Below are positions 1 through 8,602 of a DNA stretch of 64,000 nt, one piece after another; position 1 is the stretch's first letter, and each line of letters opens with the position of its first letter. Below the pieces are notes generated by a model. The model searched no databases. It had not been told where the DNA came from and saw only the letters and a list, made by a program, of their open reading frames with translations. The position numbers were made by a program, and so were the translations under genes. Where the stretch lies: contig NZ_JSEH01000006.1 of the NCBI RefSeq assembly GCF_000801335.2, positions 62,001 through 126,000 on the forward strand. The letters are read 5' to 3'. The DNA comes from Desulfovibrio sp. TomC. Its GTDB lineage: Bacteria; Desulfobacterota; Desulfovibrionia; Desulfovibrionales; Desulfovibrionaceae.

Positions 1-2
1 TG

Positions 3-221
3 GCCCTAAACGGACTGACCAACGTGGAATTTATGCAGTCGGGCTGCATGACCTTCTGCTTCGCCGAGCCCACCGTGGAAATCACCCTGCCCGGGAAGGA
101 CCCGGTTGTTTTCGGCGGCGTGGACGAAGCCAAGGCCCGTGAGCTTGTCACCGAGTACGTCATGAAGGGCGAACCGGTCGAAGGCATCATCCCCGTCACC
201 TACCAACGAGTGGTCCTGTAA
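3..221 (+). CDS. hndB: HndB-like hydrogenase subunit, C-terminal part (truncated by window start)
   Basis: This is the C-terminal 72 residues of a reading frame that runs off the left edge and stops at 219-221. It is followed 20 bases later by hndC, the order known for the hndABCD operon of D. fructosivorans. The family is a small thioredoxin-like [2Fe-2S] ferredoxin that passes electrons within the soluble NAD(P)-linked [FeFe]-hydrogenase. Visible features are two cysteines in the stretch QSGCMTFCF and a short basic/hydrophobic end. The identification rests mainly on position before HndC and HndD, because only the tail is visible. Confidence 0.8.
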   Translation, partial: ALNGLTNVEFMQSGCMTFCFAEPTVEITLPGKDPVVFGGVDEAKARELVTEYVMKGEPVEGIIPVTYQRVVL

Positions 222-241
222 CGCCAATCGGGAGACGACAC

Positions 242-1714
242 ATGGCAGCGACGACGCAAATAAAGCAGCTTCGGATCGCCACCCGCAATTGCGGTTTCAT
301 CGATCCCGAAAGCCTCGACGATTATATCGCCCAGCGCGGCTACGAGGCCTTGGCCAAAGTCCTCACCATGACCCCGGCCGAGGTCGTGGAAGTCATCAAA
401 ACCGCCGGCCTGCGCGGCCGGGGCGGCGGCGGCTTCCCCACCGGCGTCAAATGGGGCATCGCGCTCTCCAACAAGGCCGACCAGAAATACATGGTCTGCA
501 ACGCCGACGAAGGCGATCCGGGCGCGTTCATGGACCGCGCCGTCCTGGAAGGCGACCCTCATTCCATCGTCGAGGCCATGGCCATTGGCGGCTACGCCAT
601 CGGGGCCACCCTGGGCGCGGTCTACATCCGGGCCGAATATCCCCTGGCCATCAAACGCCTGAGAAAGGCCATCGACGACGCCAGGGCCATGGGCCTTCTC
701 GGCAAGAACATCTTTGGCTCGGGCTTTGATTTCGACATCGAGATCAAGTACGGGGCCGGCGCGTTCGTGTGCGGCGAAGAAACCGCGCTCATTCGCTCCA
801 TGGAAGGCCATCGCGGCGAACCCGTCAGCAAGCCGCCCTTCCCGGCCCAGTCCGGCTATTGGAAAAAGCCCACCATCGTCAACAACGTCGAGACCTTCGC
901 CAATGTCCCGGCCATCATTTTAAAGGGCGCGGACTGGTTCTCGTCGATCGGCACCGCCACCTCCAAGGGCACCAAGGTGTTCGCCCTGGCCGGCAAGATC
1001 GTCAACGTGGGCCTCATCGAAGTGCCCATGGGCACCTCGCTGCGCGAAGTCATCTTCGACATCGGCGGCGGCTGCCCCGACGGCAAGGAATTCAAGGCCG
1101 TCCAGACCGGCGGTCCCTCCGGCGGCGCCCTGGCCCACAAAGACCTCGACGTGGCCATCGACTATGAGTCGCTTATTGCCCGCAAGTCCATGATGGGCTC
1201 CGGCGGCATGGTGGTCATGGACGAGGACGACTGCATGGTCTCGGTGGCCAAGTTCTTCCTCGACTTCACCATGGACGAGACCTGCGGCAAGTGCACCCCG
1301 TGCCGCATCGGCTCCAAGCGCCTGTTTGAAATACTCGACAAGATCACCAAGGGCCACGGCACCCAGGCCGATCTGTCCCGGATGAAGACCCTGTGCGAGT
1401 CCATCAAGGATACGGCCCTGTGCGGCCTGGGCCAGACCATGCCCAACCCCATCCTCTCCACCATGGACACCTTCGCCAACGAGTACGAAGCCCACGTCAC
1501 CCAGAAAAAGTGCCCGGCCCATGTCTGCACGGCCATGCTGACCTACACCATTGATCCGGCCAAGTGCACCGGTTGCACCCTGTGCACCAAGGTCTGTCCG
1601 GTGGAATGCATCTCCGGCACGAAGAAGCAGCCGCACGTCATCGATGCCTCCAAGTGCATCAAGTGCGGCGCCTGCTACGACAAGTGCAAGTTTGACTCCG
1701 TCATCAAGCTGTAA
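242..1714 (+). CDS. hndC: NAD(P)-reducing [FeFe]-hydrogenase subunit HndC (NuoF-like flavoprotein)
   Basis: 490 residues. This is the FMN- and NAD(P)(H)-binding subunit of a soluble multimeric hydrogenase, homologous to complex I NuoF. The glycine-rich nucleotide/FMN segment GRGGGGFPTG lies at about residues 59-68. A cluster-N3-type motif ETCGKCTPCR is near 345-354. A C-terminal 2[4Fe-4S] ferredoxin module, with CTGCTLCTKVC and CIKCGACYDKC, occupies about 440-485. The family has been shown to act with HndABD, originally as an NADP-reducing enzyme and later as an electron-bifurcating one; which cofactor is used here cannot be read from sequence. The start is preceded by GGGAG about eight bases upstream. 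It belongs to one operon with hndB and hndD (18-base gap to hndD). Confidence 0.95.
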   Translation: MAATTQIKQLRIATRNCGFIDPESLDDYIAQRGYEALAKVLTMTPAEVVEVIKTAGLRGRGGGGFPTGVKWGIALSNKADQKYMVCNADEGDPGAFMDRAVLEGDPHSIVEAMAIGGYAIGATLGAVYIRAEYPLAIKRLRKAIDDARAMGLLGKNIFGSGFDFDIEIKYGAGAFVCGEETALIRSMEGHRGEPVSKPPFPAQSGYWKKPTIVNNVETFANVPAIILKGADWFSSIGTATSKGTKVFALAGKIVNVGLIEVPMGTSLREVIFDIGGGCPDGKEFKAVQTGGPSGGALAHKDLDVAIDYESLIARKSMMGSGGMVVMDEDDCMVSVAKFFLDFTMDETCGKCTPCRIGSKRLFEILDKITKGHGTQADLSRMKTLCESIKDTALCGLGQTMPNPILSTMDTFANEYEAHVTQKKCPAHVCTAMLTYTIDPAKCTGCTLCTKVCPVECISGTKKQPHVIDASKCIKCGACYDKCKFDSVIKL

Positions 1715-1732
1715 GGCCGAAGGAGGTCTGCA

Positions 1733-3490
1733 ATGTCCATGCTGACAGTAACTATAGACGGCAAAACAACCACCGTCCCGGCCGGCAGCACCATCTTGGA
1801 TGCCGCCAAGAAGCTGGATGTCGATATTCCGACCCTGTGCTACCTGAACCTCGAAGACCTGCGGGTCAACAATAACGTCGCCTCCTGCCGCATCTGCGTG
1901 GTCGAGGTCGAAGGCCGCCGCAATCTGGCCCCGGCCTGCGCCACCCCGGCTGCCGACAAGATGGTGGTCAAGACCAACACCTTGCGCGTCTTAAACGCCC
2001 GCAAGACCGTCCTTGAGCTGCTGCTCTCCGACCACCCCAAGGACTGCCTCGTGTGCGCCAAATCCGGCGAATGCGAGCTGCAGACCCTGGCCGAGAAGTT
2101 CGGCATCCGCGAGTCCCCCTACGACGGCGGCGAAATGTCCCACTACCGCAAGGACGTCTCGGCCTCCATCATCCGCGACATGGACAAGTGCATCATGTGC
2201 CGCCGCTGCGAGACCATGTGCAACGACGTCCAGACCTGCGGCGTGCTCTCCGGCGTCAACCGCGGCTTCACCGCCGTGGTCGCCCCGGCCTTTGAAATGA
2301 ATCTGGCCGACACCGTCTGCACCAACTGCGGCCAGTGCGTGGCCGTGTGTCCGGTCGGCGCGCTGGTCGAACACGACCACAGCTGGGCTGTCGTCGACGC
2401 CCTGGCCGATACCGACAAGGTGGTCATCGTCCAGACCGCCCCGGCTGTCCGGGCCGCCCTGGGCGAAGACCTCGGCATCGCCCCCGGCACCTCGGTCACC
2501 GGCAAGATGGCCGCAGCGCTTCGCCGCCTGGGCTTTGACCACATCTTCGACACCGACTTCGCCGCCGACCTCACCATCATGGAAGAAGGTTCGGAATTCC
2601 TCGACCGCCTGACCCGCCACTTAAACGGCGACCAGACGGCCAAGCTGCCCATCCTGACCTCCTGCTGCCCCGGCTGGGTCAAGTTCTTCGAGCACAACTT
2701 CCCCGATATGCTCGACGTGCCCTCCACCGCCAAGTCGCCGCAGCAGATGTTCGGGGCCATCGCCAAGAGCTACTACGCCGAACTGCTCGGCATCCCGCGC
2801 GAGAAGCTCGTGGTCGTCTCGGTCATGCCCTGTCTGGCCAAGAAGTACGAACGCGCCCGGCCGGAATTCTCCGTGGACGGCAACCCCGACGTGGATATCG
2901 TCATCTCCACCCGGGAACTGGCCCGCCTGATCAAGCGCATGAACATCGACTTCGCCGGCCTGCCCGACGAAGACTTCGACAATCCCCTGGGCGAGTCCAC
3001 CGGCGCGGCCCCGATCTTCGGCGTCACCGGCGGCGTTATCGAAGCCGCCCTGCGCACCGCCTATGAACTGGCCACCGGCGAAACGCTCCAAAAGGTGGAC
3101 TTCGAAGACGTGCGCGGCATGGAAGGCGTGAAGGTCGCCACCGTCCAGGTCGGTCCCCACGAACTGCGCATCGGCATCGCCCACGGCCTGGGCAACGCCA
3201 GAAAGCTCTTGAACCGCGTGCGTGAAGGCGAAGTGTTCCACGCCATCGAAGTCATGGCCTGCCCCGGCGGCTGCATCGGCGGCGGCGGACAGCCCTACCA
3301 CCACGGCGATATCGAATTGCTGAAGCTCCGCACCAAGGTGCTCTACGAAGAAGACGCCGGCAAGCCGCTGCGTAAGTCGCACCAGAACCCGTACATCATC
3401 GAACTGTACGAAAAGTTCCTGGGCAAGCCGCTGTCCGAAAAATCGCACCACCTGCTGCACACCCACTACTTCAAGCGCCAGCGCCTGTAG
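1733..3490 (+). CDS. hndD: [FeFe]-hydrogenase catalytic subunit HndD
   Basis: 585 residues. This is the catalytic H-cluster subunit that oxidises or evolves H2 in the cytoplasm. Domain order is: N-terminal [2Fe-2S] domain (cysteines about 36-72), a His/Cys-ligated [4Fe-4S] segment (about 105-120), two [4Fe-4S] clusters (CIMCRRCETMC and CTNCGQCVAVCP), then the H-cluster domain. The three signatures are complete: TSCCPGW near 309, MPCLAKK near 363 and ACPGGCIGGGGQP near 508. A small-subunit-like tail follows. AGGAGG six bases before the ATG is a strong ribosome site. The gene ends the hnd operon, and a palindromic element of the dispersed family follows 20 bases after the stop. Maturation genes hydE and hydF lie about 2.7 kb downstream. 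Confidence 0.97.
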   Translation: MSMLTVTIDGKTTTVPAGSTILDAAKKLDVDIPTLCYLNLEDLRVNNNVASCRICVVEVEGRRNLAPACATPAADKMVVKTNTLRVLNARKTVLELLLSDHPKDCLVCAKSGECELQTLAEKFGIRESPYDGGEMSHYRKDVSASIIRDMDKCIMCRRCETMCNDVQTCGVLSGVNRGFTAVVAPAFEMNLADTVCTNCGQCVAVCPVGALVEHDHSWAVVDALADTDKVVIVQTAPAVRAALGEDLGIAPGTSVTGKMAAALRRLGFDHIFDTDFAADLTIMEEGSEFLDRLTRHLNGDQTAKLPILTSCCPGWVKFFEHNFPDMLDVPSTAKSPQQMFGAIAKSYYAELLGIPREKLVVVSVMPCLAKKYERARPEFSVDGNPDVDIVISTRELARLIKRMNIDFAGLPDEDFDNPLGESTGAAPIFGVTGGVIEAALRTAYELATGETLQKVDFEDVRGMEGVKVATVQVGPHELRIGIAHGLGNARKLLNRVREGEVFHAIEVMACPGGCIGGGGQPYHHGDIELLKLRTKVLYEEDAGKPLRKSHQNPYIIELYEKFLGKPLSEKSHHLLHTHYFKRQRL

Positions 3491-3510
3491 TCGGTAAAGA
3501 AATAAAGCAT

Positions 3511-3580
3511 TGGAGAGGCGCTGCCTCTCCAAACCTCTCCGCCGGGGGGGATGATCCCCCCCGGCCCCCCTCGATGGGGG
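3511..3580 (+). repeat. Dispersed palindromic element, 3' of hndD
   Basis: It starts 20 bases after the hndD stop in the gene's own orientation. Hairpin 1 is GGAGAGGC/GCCTCTCC, followed by CCTCTCCGCC, then hairpin 2, a G7/C7 palindrome around ATGAT. There is no T-run, so it is not a classical intrinsic terminator. It shares its plan with copies at 5343 and 17781. Confidence 0.8.
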
Positions 3581-3750
3581 GTGAGAAGGAACGAAGTACC
3601 GGATCATTGACCAAGCGCCCTGCTGCCACGGGACGCTCCCGCCTCCGCCGGAACGTCGGGGCCGCCTGCCAAAGCGGCCCCGGCCAACGGCCCTGCCTCC
3701 AGCGGGAGTCCGGGCAAAAGGCCATCGACGACCTTTCCACCCACTCCCTT

Positions 3751-3834
3751 CCGGGGGTCCGGGGGGGTGCCCCCCCGGCGGGTGCAGGGCAGAGCCCTGC
3801 CGGAGAGGTCCAGGAGTGGCGGAGCCTCTCCTGG
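3751..3834 (-). repeat. Dispersed palindromic element upstream of aspA
   Basis: Read on the minus strand, it has the arm AGGAGAGGC pairing imperfectly with its partner, then CCTCTCCGGC, a second hairpin (GGGCTCTGCCC) and the terminal G7/C7 palindrome ending in CCGGACCCCC. It is the one clear copy lying opposite to both flanking genes. It may form a long-range inverted repeat with the copy inside the 3' end of aspA (5343-5418). Confidence 0.75.
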
Positions 3835-3943
3835 TGATCTTTTACAGCGTTCGTGTTACCCAAGCCGCCGCAGCGGCGTTCAGGGGACGGATGGTCCGGC
3901 CCCCTGCTCGTCGCACTGGGTCGCCTATCGGGGAGTGTGCTCC

Positions 3944-5449
3944 ATGCGACAGGAAACTGATGCCCTGGGAGTACGGTCACTCCCCGAGGGCGCCCTTTAC
4001 GGCATTCATACAGCGCGCGCCGCTGAAAATTTCCCTGTTTCCGGCCAGCCGGTCGCCCCCGAGCTGATCCGGGCCTATGCCCTGGTCAAGGCTGCCTGCG
4101 CCCTGGCCAATCTGGACACCGGCCATCTCGACCCTGGCCGGGCCGAGGCCATCGTGGCCGCCTGCCGCGAAGTGGCCGAGGGCCGCCACGCCGACCAGTT
4201 CATCGTGGACGCCTTTCAGGGCGGAGCCGGCACCTCCACCAACATGAACCTCAACGAGGTGGTGGCCAACCGCGCCCTCGAACTGCTCGGCCGCGCCCCG
4301 GGCGACCACGGGTTTTGCTCGCCGCTGGACCACGTCAATCTCCACCAGTCCACCAACGACACCTATCCGACCGCCCTTCGCGTGGCCGCCTTGCAGCTGT
4401 TAAAAGAGCTGGAGGGAACCACGGCCCGGCTGCAAGAGGCCTTGCAGGCCAAGGAGGCCGAATTCGCCCAGGTGGTCAAGGTCGGGCGCACCGAACTGAT
4501 GGACGCCGTGCCCATGACCCTCGGCATGACCTTTGGGGCCTATGCCGAGGCCGTCTCCCGCGACCGCTGGCGCATTTTCAAATGCCGCGAACGCATCAAA
4601 CAGGTGCCGCTTGGCGGCACGGCCGTAGGCACGGGCCTTGGCGCGCCCCGGGCCTATATCTTCAAGGCGGCCGAACATCTGCGCCATCTGACCGGCCTGC
4701 CTGTCTCCCGGGCGGAAAATCTCGTGGACGCCACGGCCAATGCCGACGCCTTTGTGGAAGTCTCGGGCATCCTGTCGGCCTATGCCGCCAATCTGCTGAA
4801 AATCGCCTCGGATCTGCGCCTATTGGCCAGCGGCCCGGCCACGGGCCTCGGCGAGATCCGGCTGCCGGCCCTCCAGGCCGGATCGTCGATCATGCCCGGC
4901 AAGGTCAATCCGGTCATCCCCGAGTGCGTCGGCCAGACGGCCCTGCGGGTCATGGGCAACCACCAGACCGTGACGCTCACCGCCGGCCTGGGGCAGCTCG
5001 AAATCAACCAGTACATGCCGCTTCTCGCCCACAGCCTGCTCGAATCGCTCCACCTCCTGCGCGACGCCTCGACTGTCTTTGCCGACAAATGCATCACCGG
5101 CATCACGGCCGACGAGGGCCGCTGCCAGGAGCTGGTGGACAAGAGCCAGGCCCTGGCCACGGTGCTGGTGCCGGCCCTTGGCTACGACACCGTCTCCCGG
5201 CTCTTGGCCGCCTCCCGCCAGGCCGGCCGGACCCTGACCGCCCACATGGCCGCCACCGGCGTCCTGGCCGAAGCCGACGCCGCCGGACTGCTCACGCCCA
5301 AACGCATGCGGAAATTGGGGTTTGAGGAGGAGGATTACGAATGCCTCCGGCGGCCAGGAGAGGCTCTGCCTCTCCTGGACCTCTCCGCCGGGGGGGGCAC
5401 CCCCCCGGACCCCCGGACAGATGCGATGGATGGAAAGGAGAAAAAGTGA
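3944..5449 (+). CDS. aspA: Aspartate ammonia-lyase (aspartase/fumarase superfamily)
   Basis: 501 residues. The family enzyme deaminates L-aspartate to fumarate and ammonia. The superfamily signature GSSIMPGKVNP at about 312-322 carries the catalytic serine, and the N-terminal Thr/His/Asn-containing segments (GTSTNMN, HQSTNDTYPT) are intact. I chose the ATG at 3944 because the family N-terminus begins there; upstream codons read through repeats. The gene lies between the hydrogenase and hydE/hydF. Genomic association of aspartase with H-cluster maturases recurs in other anaerobes, so a role in supplying the maturation pathway is possible but is inference. Oddity: the last about 35 residues are encoded by a copy of the dispersed palindrome (5343-5418) and are Pro/Gly-rich, unlike family members. 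The stop overlaps the next gene. Confidence 0.9.
   Translation: MRQETDALGVRSLPEGALYGIHTARAAENFPVSGQPVAPELIRAYALVKAACALANLDTGHLDPGRAEAIVAACREVAEGRHADQFIVDAFQGGAGTSTNMNLNEVVANRALELLGRAPGDHGFCSPLDHVNLHQSTNDTYPTALRVAALQLLKELEGTTARLQEALQAKEAEFAQVVKVGRTELMDAVPMTLGMTFGAYAEAVSRDRWRIFKCRERIKQVPLGGTAVGTGLGAPRAYIFKAAEHLRHLTGLPVSRAENLVDATANADAFVEVSGILSAYAANLLKIASDLRLLASGPATGLGEIRLPALQAGSSIMPGKVNPVIPECVGQTALRVMGNHQTVTLTAGLGQLEINQYMPLLAHSLLESLHLLRDASTVFADKCITGITADEGRCQELVDKSQALATVLVPALGYDTVSRLLAASRQAGRTLTAHMAATGVLAEADAAGLLTPKRMRKLGFEEEDYECLRRPGEALPLLDLSAGGGTPPDPRTDAMDGKEKK
5343..5418 (+). repeat. Dispersed palindromic element inside the 3' end of aspA
   Basis: It has the leading box GCCTCCGGCGGCC, then hairpin 1 AGGAGAGGC/GCCTCTCCT, CCTCTCCGCC, and hairpin 2 (G8 and C7). 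It is identical in plan to intergenic copies but is translated here as the C-terminal tail of AspA, suggesting insertion over the original stop codon. Confidence 0.85.
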
Positions 5450-6045
5450 TGGAGATGGAGCGGGAAAAGCCTTGGGTGGCGGCGGGACTGGAAGAGGTCG
5501 GATTGCCCGGGCGCGTGGCCCGGTCGGATCGGCTGTTTTTCCACGCTGCCGTCTATTCCAACTTTGCCCGGGACCGGGCCATGGCCGACGCCCTGGAAGC
5601 GGCCCTTTGCCGCCCGGAGTTTGAGCGGCTCGATGTCGTGTCGCTTGATCCGGTGGCCCGGCCGCCTTACTGGGACGAGTTTCGGCAGGTGCTGCGCCAG
5701 GATATGACCGCCTCGGCCATGCAGCGCGAATTTTCCGTGTCCGCTTCCTTTCTCGACGCCCTGGCCTCGCGCCATCCCCACAAGGTGCGCCTGTTTGTCA
5801 CCATCGCCCTGCCCCTGGTCCCGGTGCTGGTTCTAGGCGACGCCGTCATCGCCGGGCACTACGCCCATTCGCCGGTGGCCGCGCCGCTTGGGCTGTGGCT
5901 GGTCATCCCGACCGACGCCGGCCGGCTGCTGGAGTTGGCCGAGGAAGGCAGCCGGGGCGATGCCCTGGAGCCCGTGGACGCCGGGGCCTACCGGCTGGTC
6001 TGCGACTGCCTGGCCGCCCGGGCCGTATCCCGCCGTCTGGCCTAG
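5449..6045 (+). CDS. Unknown protein in hydrogenase-maturation cluster
   Basis: 198 residues, no family recognised. The ATG at 5449 overlaps the aspA stop (TGATG) and has AAAGGAG upstream, so it is translationally coupled. The sequence is mixed alpha/beta in character, with a hydrophobic central stretch around residues 120-150 (LFVTIALPLVPVLVLGDAVI), too polar at its borders to call a membrane segment with confidence. There are few cysteines (two) and no metal motif. Position between aspA and hydE argues for a link to [FeFe]-hydrogenase assembly, but nothing in the sequence itself shows this. Confidence 0.75.
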   Translation: MEMEREKPWVAAGLEEVGLPGRVARSDRLFFHAAVYSNFARDRAMADALEAALCRPEFERLDVVSLDPVARPPYWDEFRQVLRQDMTASAMQREFSVSASFLDALASRHPHKVRLFVTIALPLVPVLVLGDAVIAGHYAHSPVAAPLGLWLVIPTDAGRLLELAEEGSRGDALEPVDAGAYRLVCDCLAARAVSRRLA

Positions 6046-6072
6046 AGTGTGCGAGAAGAGGAAGAAAAGAGT

Positions 6073-6172
6073 GCCTCCGGCGGCCAAAGGGCAGTGCCCT
6101 TTGGAAACCCACCTGGAGAGCGTGTGATTTGACCGGGTGCGCGGCCCAGTCGACGGACGGAAGCTGCGCAAG
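6073..6172 (+). repeat. Dispersed element, long-arm form, between orf198 and hydE
   Basis: It begins 28 bases after the orf198 stop in the same orientation. It has GCCTCCGGCGGCC, a hairpin CCAAAGGGC-agt-GCCCTTTGG, the conserved CCCACCTGG and TTTGACCGGG blocks, and a tail TGCGCAAGAAAA. The tail abuts the hydE start and supplies its AAGG ribosome site. Related copies are at 8416, 14108 (minus), 23905 (minus) and 32965. Confidence 0.85.
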
Positions 6173-6180
6173 AAAAAAGG

Positions 6181-7185
6181 ATGGTCGCTGTGCGACAGGC
6201 TGAAATCGCCCAATTGCTGGCCGGGGCTGATGATCCCGGACTATTTTCCGCAGCCGAGGCGCTCACCCGGGAAAATTTCGCCGGCAAGGTCTATCTGCGC
6301 GGGGTAGTGGAATTTTCCAACCACTGCCGCAACAACTGCCGCTACTGCGGCCTGCGCGCGGCCAACCAAAACGTCCACCGCTACCGCCTGGGCGTTCCCG
6401 ACATCCTGGCCTGCGCCGCCCTGGCCCGGGAACTGTCCATCGGCACCATCGTGGTCCAGTCGGGCGACGACTTCAGCTACACGGCCGACGACATCGCCCA
6501 GGTCATTGTCGGGGCCAAGGCCGACTCGAACGTGGCCGTCACCCTGTCCCTGGGCGACCGGACCGAAGCCGAGCTGGCCCACTGGCGCAGCTGCGGCGCG
6601 GACCGCTATCTGCTTAAAATCGAGACCTTTGACGAGGCCCTCTACGCCCACTGCCGCCCGGGCCTGACCGTGGCCGACCGGCTGACCCGCCTGGCTGCCC
6701 TGCGCCGGGCCGGCTACGAGGTCGGTTCCGGGGTCATTACCGACCTGCCCGGCATGACGCCGGACATCCTGGCCGCCGATCTTTTGAAGCTGGCCGATCT
6801 CGACCTCGACATGATCGCCGTCGGTCCCTTCGTGCCCCATCCCGACACGCCCTTTGGCCGGGAGCGCCCCGGCTCGATCCTGACCGCCTTTCGGGCCATG
6901 GCCATCCTGCGCCTGCTGGCCCCCCTGGCCAACATCCCCTCCACGTCGGCCTTAAACGCCCTGCGCGACGGGGCCAGGGAACAGGGCCTGACCGTCGGAG
7001 CCAATGTCGTCATGCCCTCGCTCACCCCGGAAACCGTCAGCCCGGATTACGCCATCTATCCCGGCAAAAACGCCTTCCGGGCCGGCGCCCGGGAGCGGGT
7101 CGAAGCCGCCCGGGAAGCCGTCCGCCGCGTCGGACTGACGCCCTCCACCGCTGTCGGCGGTTCCAAAAGGAGACACCATGGCTGA
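6181..7185 (+). CDS. hydE: [FeFe]-hydrogenase H-cluster radical SAM maturase HydE
   Basis: 334 residues. This is a radical SAM enzyme of H-cluster assembly that acts on the Fe/cysteine precursor made by HydG. The [4Fe-4S]-binding motif CRNNCRYC is at 49-56 (C-x3-C-x2-C), in the right place for the family, followed by a TIM-barrel (LPGMTPD, VGPFVPHPDTPF). Annotated from ATG 6181. A GTG at 6190 (MVA|V) has better spacing to AAGGA at 6177-6181 and may be the true start. It overlaps hydF by eight bases. hydG is not in this window. Confidence 0.95.
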   Translation: MVAVRQAEIAQLLAGADDPGLFSAAEALTRENFAGKVYLRGVVEFSNHCRNNCRYCGLRAANQNVHRYRLGVPDILACAALARELSIGTIVVQSGDDFSYTADDIAQVIVGAKADSNVAVTLSLGDRTEAELAHWRSCGADRYLLKIETFDEALYAHCRPGLTVADRLTRLAALRRAGYEVGSGVITDLPGMTPDILAADLLKLADLDLDMIAVGPFVPHPDTPFGRERPGSILTAFRAMAILRLLAPLANIPSTSALNALRDGAREQGLTVGANVVMPSLTPETVSPDYAIYPGKNAFRAGARERVEAAREAVRRVGLTPSTAVGGSKRRHHG

Positions 7186-8395
7186 GAACAATGCCGAAAA
7201 AGCCCCGCGCGGCGTGCGCCTTGTCATCACCTTTGTCGGCCGCCGCAACGCCGGCAAGTCTTCGCTCATTAACGCCGTCACCGGCCAGGACGTGGCCATC
7301 GTGTCCGATGTCGCCGGCACCACCACCGATCCCGTGGCCAAGGCCTACGAACTGTTGCCCCTTGGGCCGGTGACGCTCTACGACACGGCCGGGCTTGACG
7401 ACACCGGCGAACTCGGGGCGCTGCGCATCGCCGCGACCAAGAAGGTGCTGTGGCGCACGGACATTGCCGTGGTGGTGGTGGATGCGGCCGCCGGCCTTGG
7501 CCAGGCGGAACGGGACATGATCGAGGACATCCGCCGGCTCGACATTGCCTTTCTCATTGTCTTTAACAAGACCGATCTGGCCGCCCCGGCGGCGGCCGAT
7601 GCGGCCTGGTGCCGGGAGCACGGCATCCGCACGGTGTCGGCCAGCGCCGCCAGCGGCCAGGGGGCGATAGCGGTCAAGGAAGCGATCATGGCCCTGGCCC
7701 CGGCCGAGAACCTGCGCGAGCCGGTCCTTTGCGGCGATCTCTTTACCGAGGGCGACACGGTGGTGTGCGTCGTGCCCATTGATCTGGCCGCGCCCAAGGG
7801 CCGCCTCATCTTGCCGCAAGTCCAGGTCTTGCGCGAAATTCTTGACGGCGACGGCATTGCCGTCACGGTCAAGGACCGGGAACTGGAAGCGGCCCTGTCC
7901 AATCTGCGCCGGCCGCCGGCCCTGGTGGTCACCGATTCCCAGGTGATCCTCAAAGTCTCGGGCGACGTGCCCGACGCGGTGCCGCTGACCACTTTTTCCA
8001 CGCTCTTTGCCCGCTACAAGGGCGATCTGCCGACCCTGGCCGCCGGGGCTGCGGCCATCGACCGCCTGCGCGACGGCGACACCGTGCTCATGGCCGAGGC
8101 CTGCTCCCACCATGCCCAGGCCGACGACATCGGCCGGGTGAAAATTCCCCGCTGGATTGCCCAGTACACGGGCCGGGACCTGCAATTTGAAATGTACACC
8201 GGCCATGATTTCCCGGACGATCTGGAGCGTTACGCTCTGGTCGTGCACTGCGGCTCGTGCATGCTCGGGCGCGTGGAAATGCTGCGGCGCATCCGCGAAT
8301 GCGTGCGCCGGGGCGTGCCGGTGACCAACTACGGCGTGGCCATCTCCAAGGTCCAGGGCGTGCTTGACCGGGTACTGGCCCCGGTTCTGCGCTAG
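7178..8395 (+). CDS. hydF: [FeFe]-hydrogenase maturation GTPase HydF
   Basis: 405 residues. This is the scaffold protein that assembles the 2Fe subcluster and delivers it to apo-hydrogenase. The N-terminal GTPase domain has P-loop GRRNAGKS (21-28), a DTAGLDD switch II and NKTD. A dimerisation region follows. The C-terminal cluster domain carries the ligand pattern CxH near 308-310 and HCGSC near 357-361. AAGGAG precedes the ATG, and the start lies inside the end of hydE, indicating coupling. A dispersed palindromic element follows 20 bases after the stop. Confidence 0.96.
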   Translation: MAENNAEKAPRGVRLVITFVGRRNAGKSSLINAVTGQDVAIVSDVAGTTTDPVAKAYELLPLGPVTLYDTAGLDDTGELGALRIAATKKVLWRTDIAVVVVDAAAGLGQAERDMIEDIRRLDIAFLIVFNKTDLAAPAAADAAWCREHGIRTVSASAASGQGAIAVKEAIMALAPAENLREPVLCGDLFTEGDTVVCVVPIDLAAPKGRLILPQVQVLREILDGDGIAVTVKDRELEAALSNLRRPPALVVTDSQVILKVSGDVPDAVPLTTFSTLFARYKGDLPTLAAGAAAIDRLRDGDTVLMAEACSHHAQADDIGRVKIPRWIAQYTGRDLQFEMYTGHDFPDDLERYALVVHCGSCMLGRVEMLRRIRECVRRGVPVTNYGVAISKVQGVLDRVLAPVLR

Positions 8396-8415
8396 GCAAG
8401 AGAGAAAAAAAGAGT

Positions 8416-8515
8416 GCCTCCGGCGGCCAAAGGGCTGTGCCCTTTGGAAACCCACCTGGGGTTCGTCTTATTTGACCAGATCCGCAGGCAAGTCGACGGG
8501 CGGAAGTCGCGTAAC
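8416..8515 (+). repeat. Dispersed element, long-arm form, 3' of hydF
   Basis: Same plan as the 6073 copy: leading box, hairpin CCAAAGGGC-tgt-GCCCTTTGG, CCCACCTGGGG, TTTGACCAG and AGTCGACGGGCGGAAG. It is in sense orientation 20 bases after the hydF stop. Confidence 0.85.
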
Positions 8516-8602
8516 AAAAAAAGGAAAAGGGATAAACGAGTGGTCTGCGCTCTTGGAAGAGGCAGTGTTGACGAGGCGACAAGCCCGTGGCAGGAATGCG
8601 GG

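Larger units (their letters stand above)
3491..3943. other. Gene-free interval between hndD and aspA, largely palindromes
   Basis: 453 bases without a supportable gene. It holds two members of the dispersed palindromic family (3511-3580 in plus orientation, 3751-3834 in minus orientation). An independent 8-bp hairpin GGGGCCGC/GCGGCCCC lies at 3658-3681. The last 100 bases lead into aspA and contain GGGGAG upstream of its ATG. Open frames here are short, GC-skewed and lie across the palindromes, so I do not call them. Confidence 0.7.

Noticed and set aside
920-1636. Long minus-strand open frame opposite hndC
   Set aside because: A GC-rich shadow of the real gene, with His/Gly/Ala bias typical of antisense frames; the same applies to many other long opposite-strand frames.
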